DNA of 64,000 nucleotides from Nephrocerus scutellatus (lineage: Eukaryota > Arthropoda > Insecta > Diptera > Pipunculidae): NCBI GenBank assembly GCA_947095585.1, contig OX352765.1:63179425-63243424 (forward strand), written 5' to 3'. Under the pieces are notes generated by a model, which was given only the letters and a program-made list of their open reading frames with translations, did not search any database and was not told the origin of the DNA. The position numbers and the translations under genes are program-made. Position 1 is the stretch's first letter. Each line of letters opens with the position of its first letter. Below are positions 31,061 through 42,364 of the stretch, one piece after another.

Positions 31061-32332
31061 AATAAGGACTTATTAGATACAAACAAAGAATTTAGAAAAT
31101 GAAGACCTAAAAGATACAAACGTAGAAAATAAAGATTTAGAATATAAAGATATACAAATTATAGATATAGAAAACATAGAAACAAAAAATATAAAAATGG
31201 CAACATTTGGTTAAGACACGGCAATGAAAGCCATTCCCACATTTTCAGTATATTATAAAAATCTAGATAGTTTCTTGAACAACATTATAAATACGTAAGA
31301 AAATTACCAACATTTACGCATAAAACCCCATCTTTAAAAATGACTAGAATAGACTTATTTTATTATGATTTTGAAGGTTCCGTCAACACGAATGCTGAAA
31401 CATTATCTCATATAAAATACACTCTAACGTTTTTAAACAAATGATTCCAACAAGAGCCAAAAACAAAATCATGGCTTTAACAAGGGATACGTCTTCCAGA
31501 TCAAAGGCTAAAAATAAAACAAAGGAGAAATGTAGCTCTCAACTGAAGTCTGATAAACTTCACATTTGGGACTGCACGTGATTGATGTGAATAAAATAAA
31601 GAGAAATCTAAAATTGCGCGAAAATGATAGAAAACAGTGGTTATAATGAACATGTTAGTGTAGTAACAATTCTTCGAATTACGATTCGAATATGGAAGAA
31701 ACTAGCATCTAAAATTAAAAGTTACGGAAGATACGGTTAGAATTGAAAATAAACACATACTAGTACAATGCAGTGAAAAATCCACCGAATTACGATTGGA
31801 CTATGGAGAAGCTAGCATCTGAAATTGAAAAATATTATACAACATAGCGCTATACAATGAAGACAGTATATTTAAAAGAATAGATTAAATAAATTTAAAA
31901 GAAATATTTAATACGAAGAAAATATGAAAGAAAAACTACTGTATAAATCTCCGAGAGAAAAAATAGAGATCTATATAATAAAGTATAAATTGATATATGA
32001 AAAACCTACATAAACATTTCAACCGACACTGAACCTACAATACTTGAAGGTCAAAATTACTACAGCCCATCACAAAATAATAACAGATGCAGCTGTAGTC
32101 AGCCAAGCAACTAGGCACAACACAATCAGCACAACGGCAATGACCATTAAAACAACTCAAATTCCAACCATCGACTAAATCGTTACATAAGAACGATACG
32201 AATGATTGAGGAATTAATGAAACAATTATGACGTATATGGCTTATTATGTATATGACCATACATTAATAGAAGAATACGCTTAGACCTTTGCGACTATGA
32301 TTTCGACATAGTTTACAAAAAAACAACCCATA
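31061..32332 (+). pseudogene. Decayed Gypsy-type element, left part (AT-rich)
   Basis: Very AT-rich. Near 31190-31280 a plus reading recalls a gag capsid start (KAIPTFSVYYKNLDSFLNN). At about 32283-32324 the frame reads LCDYDFDIVYK, the end of a Gypsy RNase H, exactly where F6 is inserted. Two segments, around 31660 and 31780, repeat cgaattacgattcgaatatg / cgaattacgattggactatg. Most of the rest is not interpretable. Confidence 0.5.
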
Positions 32333-32820
32333 AAAATTAAAATTTTTCTTGTTAATTCTCTAATCGGCGATACACACACACACACACACACTGCGTGCTC
32401 GTCTTATGGCAAAATCATCCACGAAATGACGCAGCGGCAGCGAACAGCGCTGCTCACAAAGCACAGAGCTCAGACTTTGCCGTGATCTGATGCGATATAT
32501 CGATATTTAAAAATTGTATATTGGGGTCCCCAAGGGTCCGATCGCTCCAAATTTTTACAAAAAGTGTTTTCCATCGAAGACACACATGTGTACAAAATTT
32601 AAAGAAAATCGGGTAAATTTTGTAAAATATTTGTATGGGAGCCCCCCGAACCCGAGGTCCGAGGGGCCTCAAATTTTAATAGAAAGTATTGTCACCGGAA
32701 ATATACATGTGTGCAAAATTTCAATAAAATCCATGGGCCATGGGAAGTGGGCTAAAAGTTGATCAGAAAATCTGACCAGCCCGCCAGCCACGTGCACTCG
32801 AAGTTAATATAGAGAATTTA
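32333..32820 (+). mobile_element. F-family element F6, inserted in Gypsy pol
   Basis: Starts acaacccataaaaattaaaa and ends gaagttaatatagagaattt. Includes a short (CA)n at 32372-32391, the GC-rich gcagcgaacagcgctgctca block and two F units. The flanks are Gypsy pol: DFDIVYK on the left and KGKLNRTADALSRI on the right, which are adjacent in intact Gypsy proteins. The insertion is therefore precisely bounded by known protein sequence. Confidence 0.85.
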
Positions 32821-33250
32821 AAAAGGGCAAACTTAATAGGACTGCCGATGCTTTATCTAGGATACAGATTGACTCTGATATATTAAAAGAAATAAAATAA
32901 AATAAATACATGCACGTTGGTTGTAGTGACAATTCAGCGAATCTAGATTCGACACTGAAGAAGCTAGCACACAGGATGAATAAAGAAAATATAAAAGAGT
33001 TATCGATTAGAAATAATAATGAAATATTGAAAGTATATACACAAGAACAATTTTAAGAAGTATATGCAAAAATAAGAATTATTAGCAAGTATCCCAATTT
33101 TAAGATTTTAATATATGCCGCCCCAAAAAGAATAAAAGATGAATTAACTAAATACAAACTAATAGACGAGTATCATAATTCAACATACGGAGGACACCAA
33201 GGTGTAAGAAAAACAATGATAAAGCTAAAGCAAAAATATACTTGTCGAGA
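32821..33250 (+). pseudogene. Gypsy RNase H-integrase junction and integrase zinc region
   Basis: Begins with TADALSRI, the linker after RNase H. At about 33110-33245 it contains KDELTKYKLIDEYHNSTYGG followed by HQGVRKTMIKLKQKY, typical of the His part of the integrase zinc-binding domain. The frame is broken between. An A-run follows at about 33268-33285. Confidence 0.75.
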
Positions 33251-33739
33251 ACCCAACATACTTCAAAAAAAAAAAAAAAAAAACAAACCCCAAACACCCT
33301 CTCCACAAACTTCTTACACAATCCAGCATAAAAATCAAATACCCAACTACACTGAGCCTGATAATCCAAATAACACTATTACAAAACAGAAACTCTGAGA
33401 GCAACAAAAAAACTCTTCATATGATAAAGATAATACATTTACTTTGGCATCTACACAAAGATCAAATAACATCACTAATACCTCATCAACAAATACTTCC
33501 ACCAATACCCCAACATTAACAACAACACAAAACATCAAAACAAATACGCACCACCACATCACCACAACCCACACTGATCCAAATTTTACGCAAACTAATA
33601 TGTAATCTCCTACCCAACTCCATACTCTCCCAATCCTTAAGCAAATCCTCTGACACAGCAAAATAATAAAATACATTACATTTATATTTATCATTTTTTC
33701 TCTTAATTTACATTTACATTTCACACTAAGCCTCTATAG
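33251..33739 (+). other. CA-rich low-complexity segment, possible Jockey ORF1 relic
   Basis: The plus strand is poor in G and encodes Thr/Asn/His/Pro-rich chance-like readings. Such sequence resembles the Thr-rich N-terminal part of the Jockey ORF1 at 14592-14992. A Jockey endonuclease follows at 36021, on the other side of the hAT insertion, so a Jockey origin is plausible but not shown. Minus frames here are composition artefacts. Confidence 0.3.
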
Positions 33740-35890
33740 CAGGTGTGGCCAAACTTTTTATCTCTTAGAGGCTACTAATTCTGTAAAATATATTCTGCGG
33801 GCGACTGTGAATATGGGCAAACAAGTTTAGGATTTTTCAAATTTTTCATAGATATTTTAATAAAAAAAATTAACAAAAATTTCAATTAAAAAAATATTAT
33901 GGCAAATAAAGAAAACAAATAATTATCTTTTTTTTATTTTATTAAGCACAATAATATTTATTAAATTAAAAAATTACAATGTAAAGAAATAAATACACAA
34001 AAAAATTTTAGCAAATCAGGAAAAAAATAATTATAATTTTTTATTTTTTGAGATGAAATACTTATCAACTTAAAAAAAAATACACTGTAAATAAGCAAAT
34101 GAAAAAAAAATGTTTATTTGGACGAAACCTGGTATTGCATAAATGCAGCAAGTTTTTCAAAATTTGGCTCATAAGAACTTAAGGCAATTCTCAAACATGA
34201 TTCCAAATGTTGATCTTATAATTGCGATCGATGTTTTGTTTTGATCGCATTCATAACTAAAAATGCGGATTTACATAAATATGTTGATCCAAACAAGGCA
34301 TTAAAAAGTGCAACAATTGCCCAAATATTTGGATATTTATATTTATCTATTAATTTCCAAAAATTACAATCTGAAACCAGTGACTTAAGATTTATGTCGC
34401 ATTTAATAATTATAATTTATTCTTCCAAATCTGCTTGATCATTTAATTGTGGATATGAATCACCTTTACTTTGTAAATATGAGCATATTTGTGGCAGAAG
34501 TTCTCTAAATCTTGTTAAAAATGTTTCACGACTAAACCATCTTATGTCAGTATGTAGTAACAGCGCGAAACTGACGACGTGACAAACTTTTGCATCTTAT
34601 GAAAGTTACTATTTTAAATGCAACATCCATAACATGATCGAATTTCAGTACTTTTGAACATAGCACTTGAGTATGTATAATACAATGATAATCCATAAAA
34701 TTTGGAATGTCATCATCACCTTTTCACAGAGCAACGAAGCCACTTTGATTACCGATCATTGCCGGAGCCCCATCAGTGGTTATTGATACCAACTTGCATT
34801 AGAAAATTTGTACGTGCAACATAATTTTTAAATAAATCAAGGAAATCCTGACCTATTGTGCGTTCATGCATTGGAATAATAGTTAATAGTTAATAATGTT
34901 CTACGCATAGCTGTATTTTCGCGATAAAGACATATTTTTGATGGATGCCATTATTTCCGATTTATTTTTAAAATTTTTAAAACATATTCACCAGCTTTAA
35001 TAAAAGCCTCTTTCCGTACTTCCACATCTTGAAACGGTTTATTATGTTTTATTAAAGTATCAGCAACTTTGAAGAAGACAATCGTAGCAGTCTTCGAGTT
35101 CGTTTTGTATTTGAAAAAACTATTTTGTTGCAGTTAATTGTGCCTTCAGTTGTTGAGTTTTGGCCTTTCTTAACGCAGTACCACGTGAATAATCTTCTTC
35201 ATAGTTTTTATGAAGTGTTAGAAAATGTCTTTCAACGTTTGCTTTGTTAGGCAAAGCTACTGTTGCATTGCAAACATAGTATAAAACAAAGTCGCTTTCT
35301 CTGTCCCTATATCCCTATGTATGCTTAGATCTTTAAAACCACGCAACGGATTTTGTTGCAAATAAAACAAACACATTTATCTTTCATCATAGTAAAGAAA
35401 TAACATTCTTTCAATTCACTGTGATAATGATAACTTTTTATTTTTTTCTGGCCTGCTTTGGTTTATTCATTCTTAAATAATAGGTTTAAATATTAATAAC
35501 ATTGAAAACAATAATTAATAACTAAAATACCGGCTTCTGTTCGCTGTATGAATAAATAAAAAAAAACCTAAAATTGAAAGTGAATACAAGTGCATAAACA
35601 CGTAGTAACAAGTGGATTGAAGTCATGGGCTGTCACTGTCTGACATATGATTTTGCTTCATTTTATGCGATTGCCATTTATATGCGCATGCGTGGCAACT
35701 ACAATTAATTTAAAAGTTAACATTTATTTGCATTGTTCATTGAACGTCTAATATTGTAAGAATAACTTATTGAATTAAGATTTTCAAACATTAATTTAAG
35801 TGAAAGGTAGTTCAACTTTATCTTCGCGGGCTACTTTCAAAACCTTTGCGGACGACCGGTCGACCGCGGTTGACGTGTTGGCCACCCCTG
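33740..35890 (-). mobile_element. hAT transposon relic with TIRs and 8-bp target duplication
   Basis: Ends: CAGGTGTGGCCAA at 33740 and, in reverse complement from 35890, CAGGGGTGGCCAA. These are typical hAT termini. The flanking 8 bp are ctctatag (33732-33739) and ctttatag (35891-35898), one mismatch, with the T and A placement usual for hAT. The interior is a decayed transposase gene on the minus strand. Length is about 2.15 kb. Confidence 0.9.
34130..35400 (-). pseudogene. hAT transposase pseudogene (ZBED/SCAND3-like group)
   Basis: On the minus strand, pieces in several frames resemble hAT proteins of the ZBED5/SCAND3-like type: HTDIRWFSRETFLTRF (about 34540), AFLVMNAIKTKHRSQL and ESCLRIALSSYEPNFEKLAA (about 34260-34150). 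The last is the C-terminal dimerisation region. The N-terminal part (about 35400-35300) has a Cys-rich CVCFICN segment that may be a BED zinc finger. Many stops and frame changes; inactive. Confidence 0.72.
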
Positions 35891-35898
35891 CTTTATAG

Positions 35899-36255
35899 CA
35901 AACAAATGCAAAAACAGCAGCTCTCTCCGCCAACAAATCTTCCAAGTGCAGAAAATAATATATCTCTTTTATATATACTTGATGTATACATTAAATTGAG
36001 ATGTTCTCTCGGTTTGTAATATGGTACTTATTGTTTTCCAGTGGAATCTGAATTGTTACCAAAAAAATTTCAATGAGCTGCAACTTTTAATCAATCACAA
36101 ACACCCCCAAATTAATGCGCTTCAAGAAACTCACTTTCTTTCCTACCCGCATATTTCTTATATTCCAAAGAACTTTGTATCATAAAAATGACGTTAATAC
36201 AAATCAGCAAGCAAAGAGAGGAGTTGCCATTTTAATCAAAAAAGAACACGTTAGT
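35899..36255 (+). pseudogene. Jockey-clade ORF2 N-terminus (endonuclease start)
   Basis: From ATG 36021 the reading begins MVLIVFQWNLN and has PQINALQETH, the first catalytic Asn and Glu regions of the AP-like endonuclease of Jockey-type LINEs. A frame change near 36175 leads to RGVAILIKKEHV. It is cut at 36256 by FBL copy A. It may belong with the RT fragment at 38361-38910 on the same strand. Confidence 0.75.
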
Positions 36256-38248
36256 CTGTGTCGTCTACACGGCCGCGAGGGTTTTGAGCGTGACAACGGT
36301 TACAAATATTTACTGACACTGCACTGTTTATTTTTTATTTTTTTTATTTAATTTTATTTAATTTTTATGTATGTACATTTAACTTAAATAAAAGTGTATA
36401 TCTAGTTTTCAAGATTATGTTTTTATAAAACGTTTAAAACTTTTAATTCAATTCAATAAGTAATGAAATGTGAGTTGAGCAGATAACCAACCAACAGACA
36501 CTATACTACACTACTACTTCTCTAGACAGAATTTTGGTTTACGGGCTCACATGGTCTATAGTGACGTTTAGACGGCATACGAGTATATTTCAGAGGGTGC
36601 AGCTTTATTGGCCAAAAACAATTGGGCTAAAATATTAATTATATTGCACGGTAATTTCAATATAAACTTTGCCAAGTATCATGTATCTTAAATGGCTGAA
36701 TATCATACACATGCGGAAATACAGAGTCGGGCAATTCATTCCACAAAATTTTTGAGCGGCTAAAGAAGGAATGTTTGAATTGATTGGTACGTCCAAAGAT
36801 AGGTCTAAAACTGTTTTCGTTAGTATTATAAAAAATTATGACAGTGCTACGAGTTACACTGTAGCTCATCACATCACATTATATATAAATTATTTATAAG
36901 CGAATTTTAATAATCATAACCACTAACTGTGAAGTGGCTGCATATTGCATATCACTGCCCAAACAGAGTAATTCAGCTTTTGGTTTCAACTCATAAAAAA
37001 TTTGATTAGTTTTAAAATAAATTGAAGAGAAATGAAATTTGAAGAGAAAAGAATGTCGCTTTGAAACATGCAGGCCTATTATTCATCATTAAATTTCTTT
37101 TGCATGGTTCTCTCCCTTCTATAATTGATCGAAGAGTAATTTACTCTAGTTACTGTAAACATGAGTAAGGATAAGATAAACGAAAAGAAAAGGAAATAGT
37201 TGCAAGGAAGCTTGCAGGTTATCATTGTTATATGCCTCTTTTTTGTACCATATAGTAATATTTTTTTCTGAAAGACGACCAACACGAGAGCACTGTATCA
37301 CTTTATGCAATGATGAGAGAACGAGCAGAGCATAGCACCGTTAGAAAATGAACAGAGACTATACTTTCACTACGGTTGCGGTAAAGAATTAAGTAGCTGC
37401 GCAGTTTGTCCTGCAGAAAAATATGGCAAGTAGTCGGTATGCACGAAATTGCGGCTACATTTTAAACCGACTAACAGTCGATTTGACATTTACATTTTGC
37501 TATTTGCATAAAATTTGAAGTGGCTGCGAAAACTACGCAGTCGATTTTTCTTTACTGAATTGGCTGAAAAGTGAATTTTTGACCAACATGCACCATAAAC
37601 TGCGCAGCGGCTGAATTCTTGACCGCAGCCTACTACTGCATATGTTTGTTTCGTTCTGCTCAAGCTATGACCTTGATTGTATGTAATTGAAACCACATAT
37701 ATTATCATCAATCACATCACATACAACAGAATAAATAATTTATAAATGTTCATAACAATTTATTGTGAGGTGGGTACATATTAAATATTGCATATCATTG
37801 CCCAAACACAGTAATGCAGTTGCGTCGATAGTAGTAGGAGAAATAAGAGCTGTTAAAAAATATGTGCGTGTAATTTTTTCGCGCGGTAAGAGTGAAATTC
37901 TTTGACGTTGTGGCGAATATTACCATTAAATTAAAAGTCACGAGTCGCATGAGAAATTGCTTAATTCCCGAAATTCCAGACCATAATGATAATATTCCAG
38001 AATTTTCATAGGAAGAAATCTCATAGTCGCATCTTAGAGCTACATTCCGAATTTAATGCGAATCGCTTTGGAAAGTACTGACATTTAAAAGTGGCTCACT
38101 TAAAAGTGTGATATTTAAAAGTGTGTCACTTAACAGTGATCACAACAGTGTATCACTTAACAGTGATCACAACAGTGTTCCACTTAACATTCTACTTTTT
38201 GAACATGTACCCCCTCAAACCTTGTAGTGAGACGTTGTCACGTCAAAA
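36256..38248 (-). mobile_element. Foldback-like (FBL) element, copy A
   Basis: Shares both ends and internal order with copy B: left ctgtgtcgtctacacggccg and gagcgtgacaacgg; right gacgttgtcacgtcaaaa at 38231-38248. Contains the unexpanded arm (gtgagttgagcagataacca, ccaacagacactatac), the CR1-like piece (36645-36870), the core with MITE, one to one and a half 118-bp units (37950-38075) and subterminal repeats (38085-38185). At about 2.0 kb it is shorter than copy B mainly because of the smaller satellite. Confidence 0.68.
37374..37630 (-). mobile_element. Nested MITE in FBL copy A
   Basis: Same element as 5792-6073 and 18873-19131, flanked by TAC at 37371-37373 and 37631-37633. Begins ggttgcggtaaagaattaag and ends gaattcttgaccgcagcc. 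Confidence 0.72.
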
Positions 38249-38360
38249 TATAATCGCTATGAACTACTACGCATATCGGATAATGATTAGACGAAATAAA
38301 GAAAATCATATCTCGAAATGTCGCCAATTGTTTCATCAATACATTTTCGATACATATTAA
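38249..38360 (+). pseudogene. Autonomous Helitron Rep gene, N-terminal piece
   Basis: The plus frame at 38260-38358 reads MNYYAYRIMIRRNKENHISK then CRQLFHQYIFDTY, matching the start of the Helitron-like N-terminal region of RepHel proteins. The natural continuation is seen at 51473 onward (RYIRFNQAK). Roughly 13 kb of insertions lie between. No Helitron 5' terminus is visible upstream, where FBL copy A abuts it. Confidence 0.7.
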
Positions 38361-38910
38361 CTTTAAATATCAAAAGGCTTCCCATCTACCGATAGAAATT
38401 AACTCACAACCGGTGCCATATGCAAACAAAGCTAAATATCTCGGCATGACCCTCGCTGCTAAGCTCAAGTGGAGAGAGCATGTCAAAAAGAAAAAAGAAG
38501 AACTTAACATTAAGTTCAGAAAAATGTATTGGCTCACAGGTAGAGGCTCTGAACTTACAATTCACAACAAGCTACTGCTATATCGGCAAATACTGAAGCC
38601 GATATGGACCTACGGTATTCAACTCTGGTGATGTACTAAGCAAACAAAAGCCAAAATGATACAGACGTTTTAAAACAAGGTTCTTCGTAGCATCGTAAAT
38701 GCTCCGTTGTACACAAGAAATGAAGACCTTCACAGCGACTTACAGATGAAATACATCAAAGATGAAATAAAAAAGCATGCCGCCAAACACGAAATAAGGC
38801 TCCAGGAACACGTAAACCCCTATATTCGCCATATGATGGATAACCCTGTCCTTCAAAGAAGACTCCAAAGAACGAGGCCACTTGACCTAGTAAACATACC
38901 AAATTAAAAT
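38361..38910 (+). pseudogene. Jockey-clade RT C-terminal fragment
   Basis: The frame at 38413-38631 contains AKYLGMTLAAKLKWREHV and KPIWTYGIQLW, and 38707-38907 contains NAPLYTRNEDL-type sequence ending RRLQRTRPLDLVNI. These are the C-terminal part of Jockey ORF2. Interrupted by a stop after IQLW. No clear poly(A). It could be the 3' part of the element whose endonuclease is at 36021. Confidence 0.75.
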
Positions 38911-38939
38911 TAGGGCGAATATATAGTATAGCGATTAAT

Positions 38940-40125
38940 CGAATTTGCACCATCTGCCATGCCCACTGTCACGCCCCCATCGCCCACTGCTTAAAAATTT
39001 TAACGGGACTTGTTGGCGGCGCCCCCTTTAGGAGGGAGGGGCTTTCAAAGTTTTGAGTTTTTTTTTTGAAAAATCCATTTTCTCAGTGGTTTGAAGGAGA
39101 TTTGGGGGTTAATTGGTGTCATATGAAAGATAATTAAAATACCGTCTATTTAAAAACAAATGGGGCCAATCGAACTACTCTTGAAAGAGTTATAGTAAAA
39201 AAACGGACTTTCCGTAAAAGTTCAACAGTGGGCGTGTTTAAAAGTTTTGGTATTAAATTAGTTCTACACAGCCGTACTATTTTTATGTGCGTGGCATAAT
39301 TTCAACGGAAGTTTGATCAAGTTGTATATGGTTCATGTGGTTTTTCATATAATTGAGTGATATATCGATGGCTTTTTTTTGAAAAATTAATTTTTCTAAG
39401 TTTGATGGATGTCATGGGGTAATTTAGTATCATATGTAAGGTAATAAAAATACCTTTCATGTTATAATAAACTGGGTTCGATCCAACCACCCGCGACAAA
39501 GTAAGAGCCAAAAACTGACTTTCTCATGAAAGTTTAGCAGGGGGCGTGTTGAGTGGGTGGGCCTAAATATTGGTATCACATGTAAGGTGAAAATTAGTTC
39601 TACACAGTCGTACTATTTTTATGGGCGTGACCTAATTTGAACGGAAGTATGATCAAGTTGAATTTTGTTTATGTGGTATTTCATATAATAATTGAGTCAT
39701 ATATCATATGAATGAGTTTTTTTCATACATAATTACATGATATACCATGATGCAGCTTTTTAAAAGGAAAAACTCCTATCTAAATATGAATTAATTAGCG
39801 CACTTTATTTTACAGTGTCCATAATTTTTTAAAAATGATTTTTAAAAGGAAAAATTCCTATCTATATATAATTTAATTGAGCGCGCTGTGTCCATAATTT
39901 TCAAAAACGCCATTTAAAAGGACAAACTCCTTTCTAAATATAAATCAATTGAAAAATATAAATAATATGAGCGCACAGTATTCATTTCTAAACATAAAAC
40001 ATTTGAGCGAGGGAAATCACATCAACTATTTTTTTTAGGAAAAAACTGAATCATTTGTAATGAGTATAAATTGATCAACATTTCATGAAAATTGGGACAC
40101 GCCCATAAAAAAATTATGGCTGTGT
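38940..40125. repeat. Unclassified repeat block with ~320-bp and ~70-bp repeats
   Basis: Two units of about 320 bp start with tttttttttgaaaaat-type sequence (about 39058 and 39377). They share ttagttctacacag, tactatttttatg and ggaagt-tgatcaagttg. Then shorter units follow with aaaaggaaaaactcctatct, tcaattgag and tgtccataatttt (39760-40000). Several ggggcgtg motifs recur. No coding frame or termini found. Confidence 0.7.
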
Positions 40126-40143
40126 GGGAAAAATCTTCAGCTT

Positions 40144-40683
40144 TCATTTGACATCAACGCCCACGTTCGATTCTACCGGCCTGATGTGCTGTATGATTTC
40201 TTCTATCCCTATTGTTCTAGGTGTTGCTAAAGGGTTTTCCATTTGCGTAAAGTTTTTTGGGCTTATTTCTGCATGTGGTAGGTCAACTATTGGTTCAGTG
40301 TTTGGTATTTCCACCGACGCTGCTGATTTGATGTTTGTGTTTTTCAGCTTGAATAGTCTAAATGTGACAAAAACGATTAGCAAGATTAATATGGAAAAAA
40401 CGGCTAAGTTGCTGTAATTATTACTGGTCTTCAGGGCGTTAATGTGCTGTGAATTATTAGCCTGTAGTTCCTTTATCATCTGGAGTGAAAGTACTTCCTC
40501 TGCGTCTTGTTTAATAGAAGAGGGTTGTAGAACAGCTGGTAGTGGCTTGTATGAAGACATCTCAGTTGCCTCAAAAATTTCGCTCTGTACCCTAATTGAT
40601 GCATTACGGAAATGAATGATGTAAGTTCCATCTAACTGCACTGTCTCATTATCTGTTTCGATGGGTCCGGTGTATTGATTCAA
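40144..40683 (-). pseudogene. Env-like C-terminal part with membrane anchor
   Basis: The 179-codon frame has a hydrophobic segment (LAVFSILILLIVFVTFRLF) about 40% before its end, followed by a cytoplasmic-like tail. This is the expected C-terminal anchor of an errantivirus envelope protein. It is separated from the N-terminal env part by the two mariner-derived insertions, stops and frame changes. Confidence 0.6.
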
Positions 40684-40796
40684 AAATAGGATGCCTGGGG
40701 CGATTTCTTCAAGTGTTGTGATATGTTGATTTTTGACTTCCGTACAGTTCGGAGCTCGACTCTTGAGTAGGTGTGGGAACGAATTGCTTATATCTA

Positions 40797-41102
40797 AAGG
40801 ATGTTTTTTTGGGAGGTTTGTTTTTCCGATAGATGTCGTTTTATTTTATGACAGTTGTTTTGACAGCTCAAAGTGGCATTTCTACTCAGTATTGTTTGGC
40901 AAATCATTATGAAAAAAAAAAAAAAAAAAAAAAAAAAAATTACATTTGTGAAAAATAGTCGTGGTAGCCATATGCCAGAAATTGTGTTTAAATGTTAAAT
41001 GCCAAAAAATTATCTACCAAATAAAAAAAAATTTTGGTCATTTCATAATTTTATATGTGTTTTATTCAAAAAAAAAATCGGCAACCTCTTAAAAAAACAC
41101 GT
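40797..41102 (+). mobile_element. Internally deleted mariner with A-run, copy 1
   Basis: Its two ends match the two ends of the mariner at 22958-24211, in reverse orientation. The transposase interior (about 23125-24095 there) is replaced by a run of about 28 A (40912-40939). TA is present at 40795-40796 and 41103-41104. It is inserted in env. The right terminal bases lack two C of the expected acacccgt. Confidence 0.85.
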
Positions 41103-41110
41103 TATATCTA

Positions 41111-41273
41111 ACGGGTGTTTTTTTAAGAGGTTGCCGATTTTTTTTTTGAATAAAACACATATAAAATTATGAAATGACCAAAATTTTTTTTTATTTGGTA
41201 GATAATTTTTTGGCATTTAACATTTAAACACAATTTCTGGCATATGGCTACCACGACTATTTTTCACAAATGT

Positions 41274-41312
<39 letters not shown>

Positions 41313-41427
41313 CATAATGATTTGCCAAACAATACTGAGTAGAAATGCCACTTTGAGCTGTCAAAACAACTGTCATAAAATAAAACGACATCTATCGGAA
41401 AAACAAACCTCCTAAAAAAACACCCGT
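41111..41427 (-). mobile_element. Internally deleted mariner with T-run, copy 2
   Basis: Reverse-complement partner of 40797-41102, 8 bp away, with TA at 41109-41110 and 41428-41429. The interior is replaced by about 37 T (41276-41312), with the same flanking breakpoints (aatgtcat on one side, cataatgatttgcc on the other). Together with copy 1 it makes a near-perfect inverted pair of about 310 bp arms. Confidence 0.88.
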
Positions 41428-41509
41428 TATAATACTATTTCTAGGACATACAGATAGTCTGTGAAAGGATAGACAGGAGGACAGGACTCCGTACATTTGC
41501 TTTTGCACT

Positions 41510-42230
41510 CTAGTATATTCTCGTATGGAATTTTTTAATGGTTTTGCCTTTTTTTACGGCTTTAATCAAAGTGGTTTTACAAGATTCTATGAATGTAGTA
41601 GGTAAACTTATAATATAAAGAATCAATGAACTGTTGGAAGCAATCTTTATTTGTGCGAATTCTAATGCCTCTAACACATTGACGTCAGGCATGCTTTCTT
41701 TAATTAGAATTTCTTCAATTGTATTTATTTCTATATTCGAGGGATGTACGTGTTAACGATATTGGCCTTGGCCCAGTGTATTGCGTATTCTATGTTTATA
41801 ATTTCTTCTTTTACTAATCCTAGTTTTAGTTCTATATTTAAGATTAATTCATCCTTAAACTTATCGCTATCATCTATTTGCTTATTTATTTCATTTGTAA
41901 TGTTAGCAATTTCCTCAATTTTGTTGACAAGCATTTTATTTATAACAATCTGGTTATTATTGTTACTTAAGACATTATTTATTTTTTCGGTTATAATATC
42001 AAAATCGTGCCCATCGGGGCTTCCTGCTATAAATTTCCAGGCACTGCCTAGAAAATCTAGTGACCTTTTAATTTTAGTTTTAGGCATAACTCTAGTTAGG
42101 TGTGTCCGGATTTGGGATATTTCAGTTTTAAGGAATGGTTTGATAGGGTTATCTATGTTGATGTTTTCTAAAAGTAGTTTTTCTAGTTCGTCGACTATTT
42201 CTTTATACTGCCCTAGGTCAATAACATGAA
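41510..42230 (-). pseudogene. Env-like N-terminal part
   Basis: The frame at 41731-42087 contains KRSLDFLGSAWKFIAGSPDG near its start, like the region after the cleavage site in insect Gypsy env proteins, which in that family carries the fusion segment. A helical region follows. Further pieces lie at 41510-41692 and 42087-42230. In errantiviruses this glycoprotein is a membrane fusion protein; here it is interrupted and not functional. Confidence 0.65.
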
Positions 42231-42364
42231 TAATTTTGAAGGTTCCGTTTGCACTTTCGCATTTCCTGTGTCGATAGCTACTAGTTGCGAGCCGGAATAA
42301 TCTAGGATTTGTACTTTAGCGATACCGGCCAAGATAAAAAATCTAAAAAAGAGATAATAAGGCT

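Noticed and set aside
33347..33724. 125-codon Val/Cys-rich minus frame
   Set aside because: Antisense of a CA-rich, G-poor segment; composition artefact.
39317..40125. 3' LTR of the errantivirus-like element
   Set aside because: No match to 51091-51472 could be seen and no polypurine tract precedes it.
41744..42229. 161-codon hydrophobic plus-strand frame
   Set aside because: It is the antisense shadow of the env-like frame at 41731-42087.
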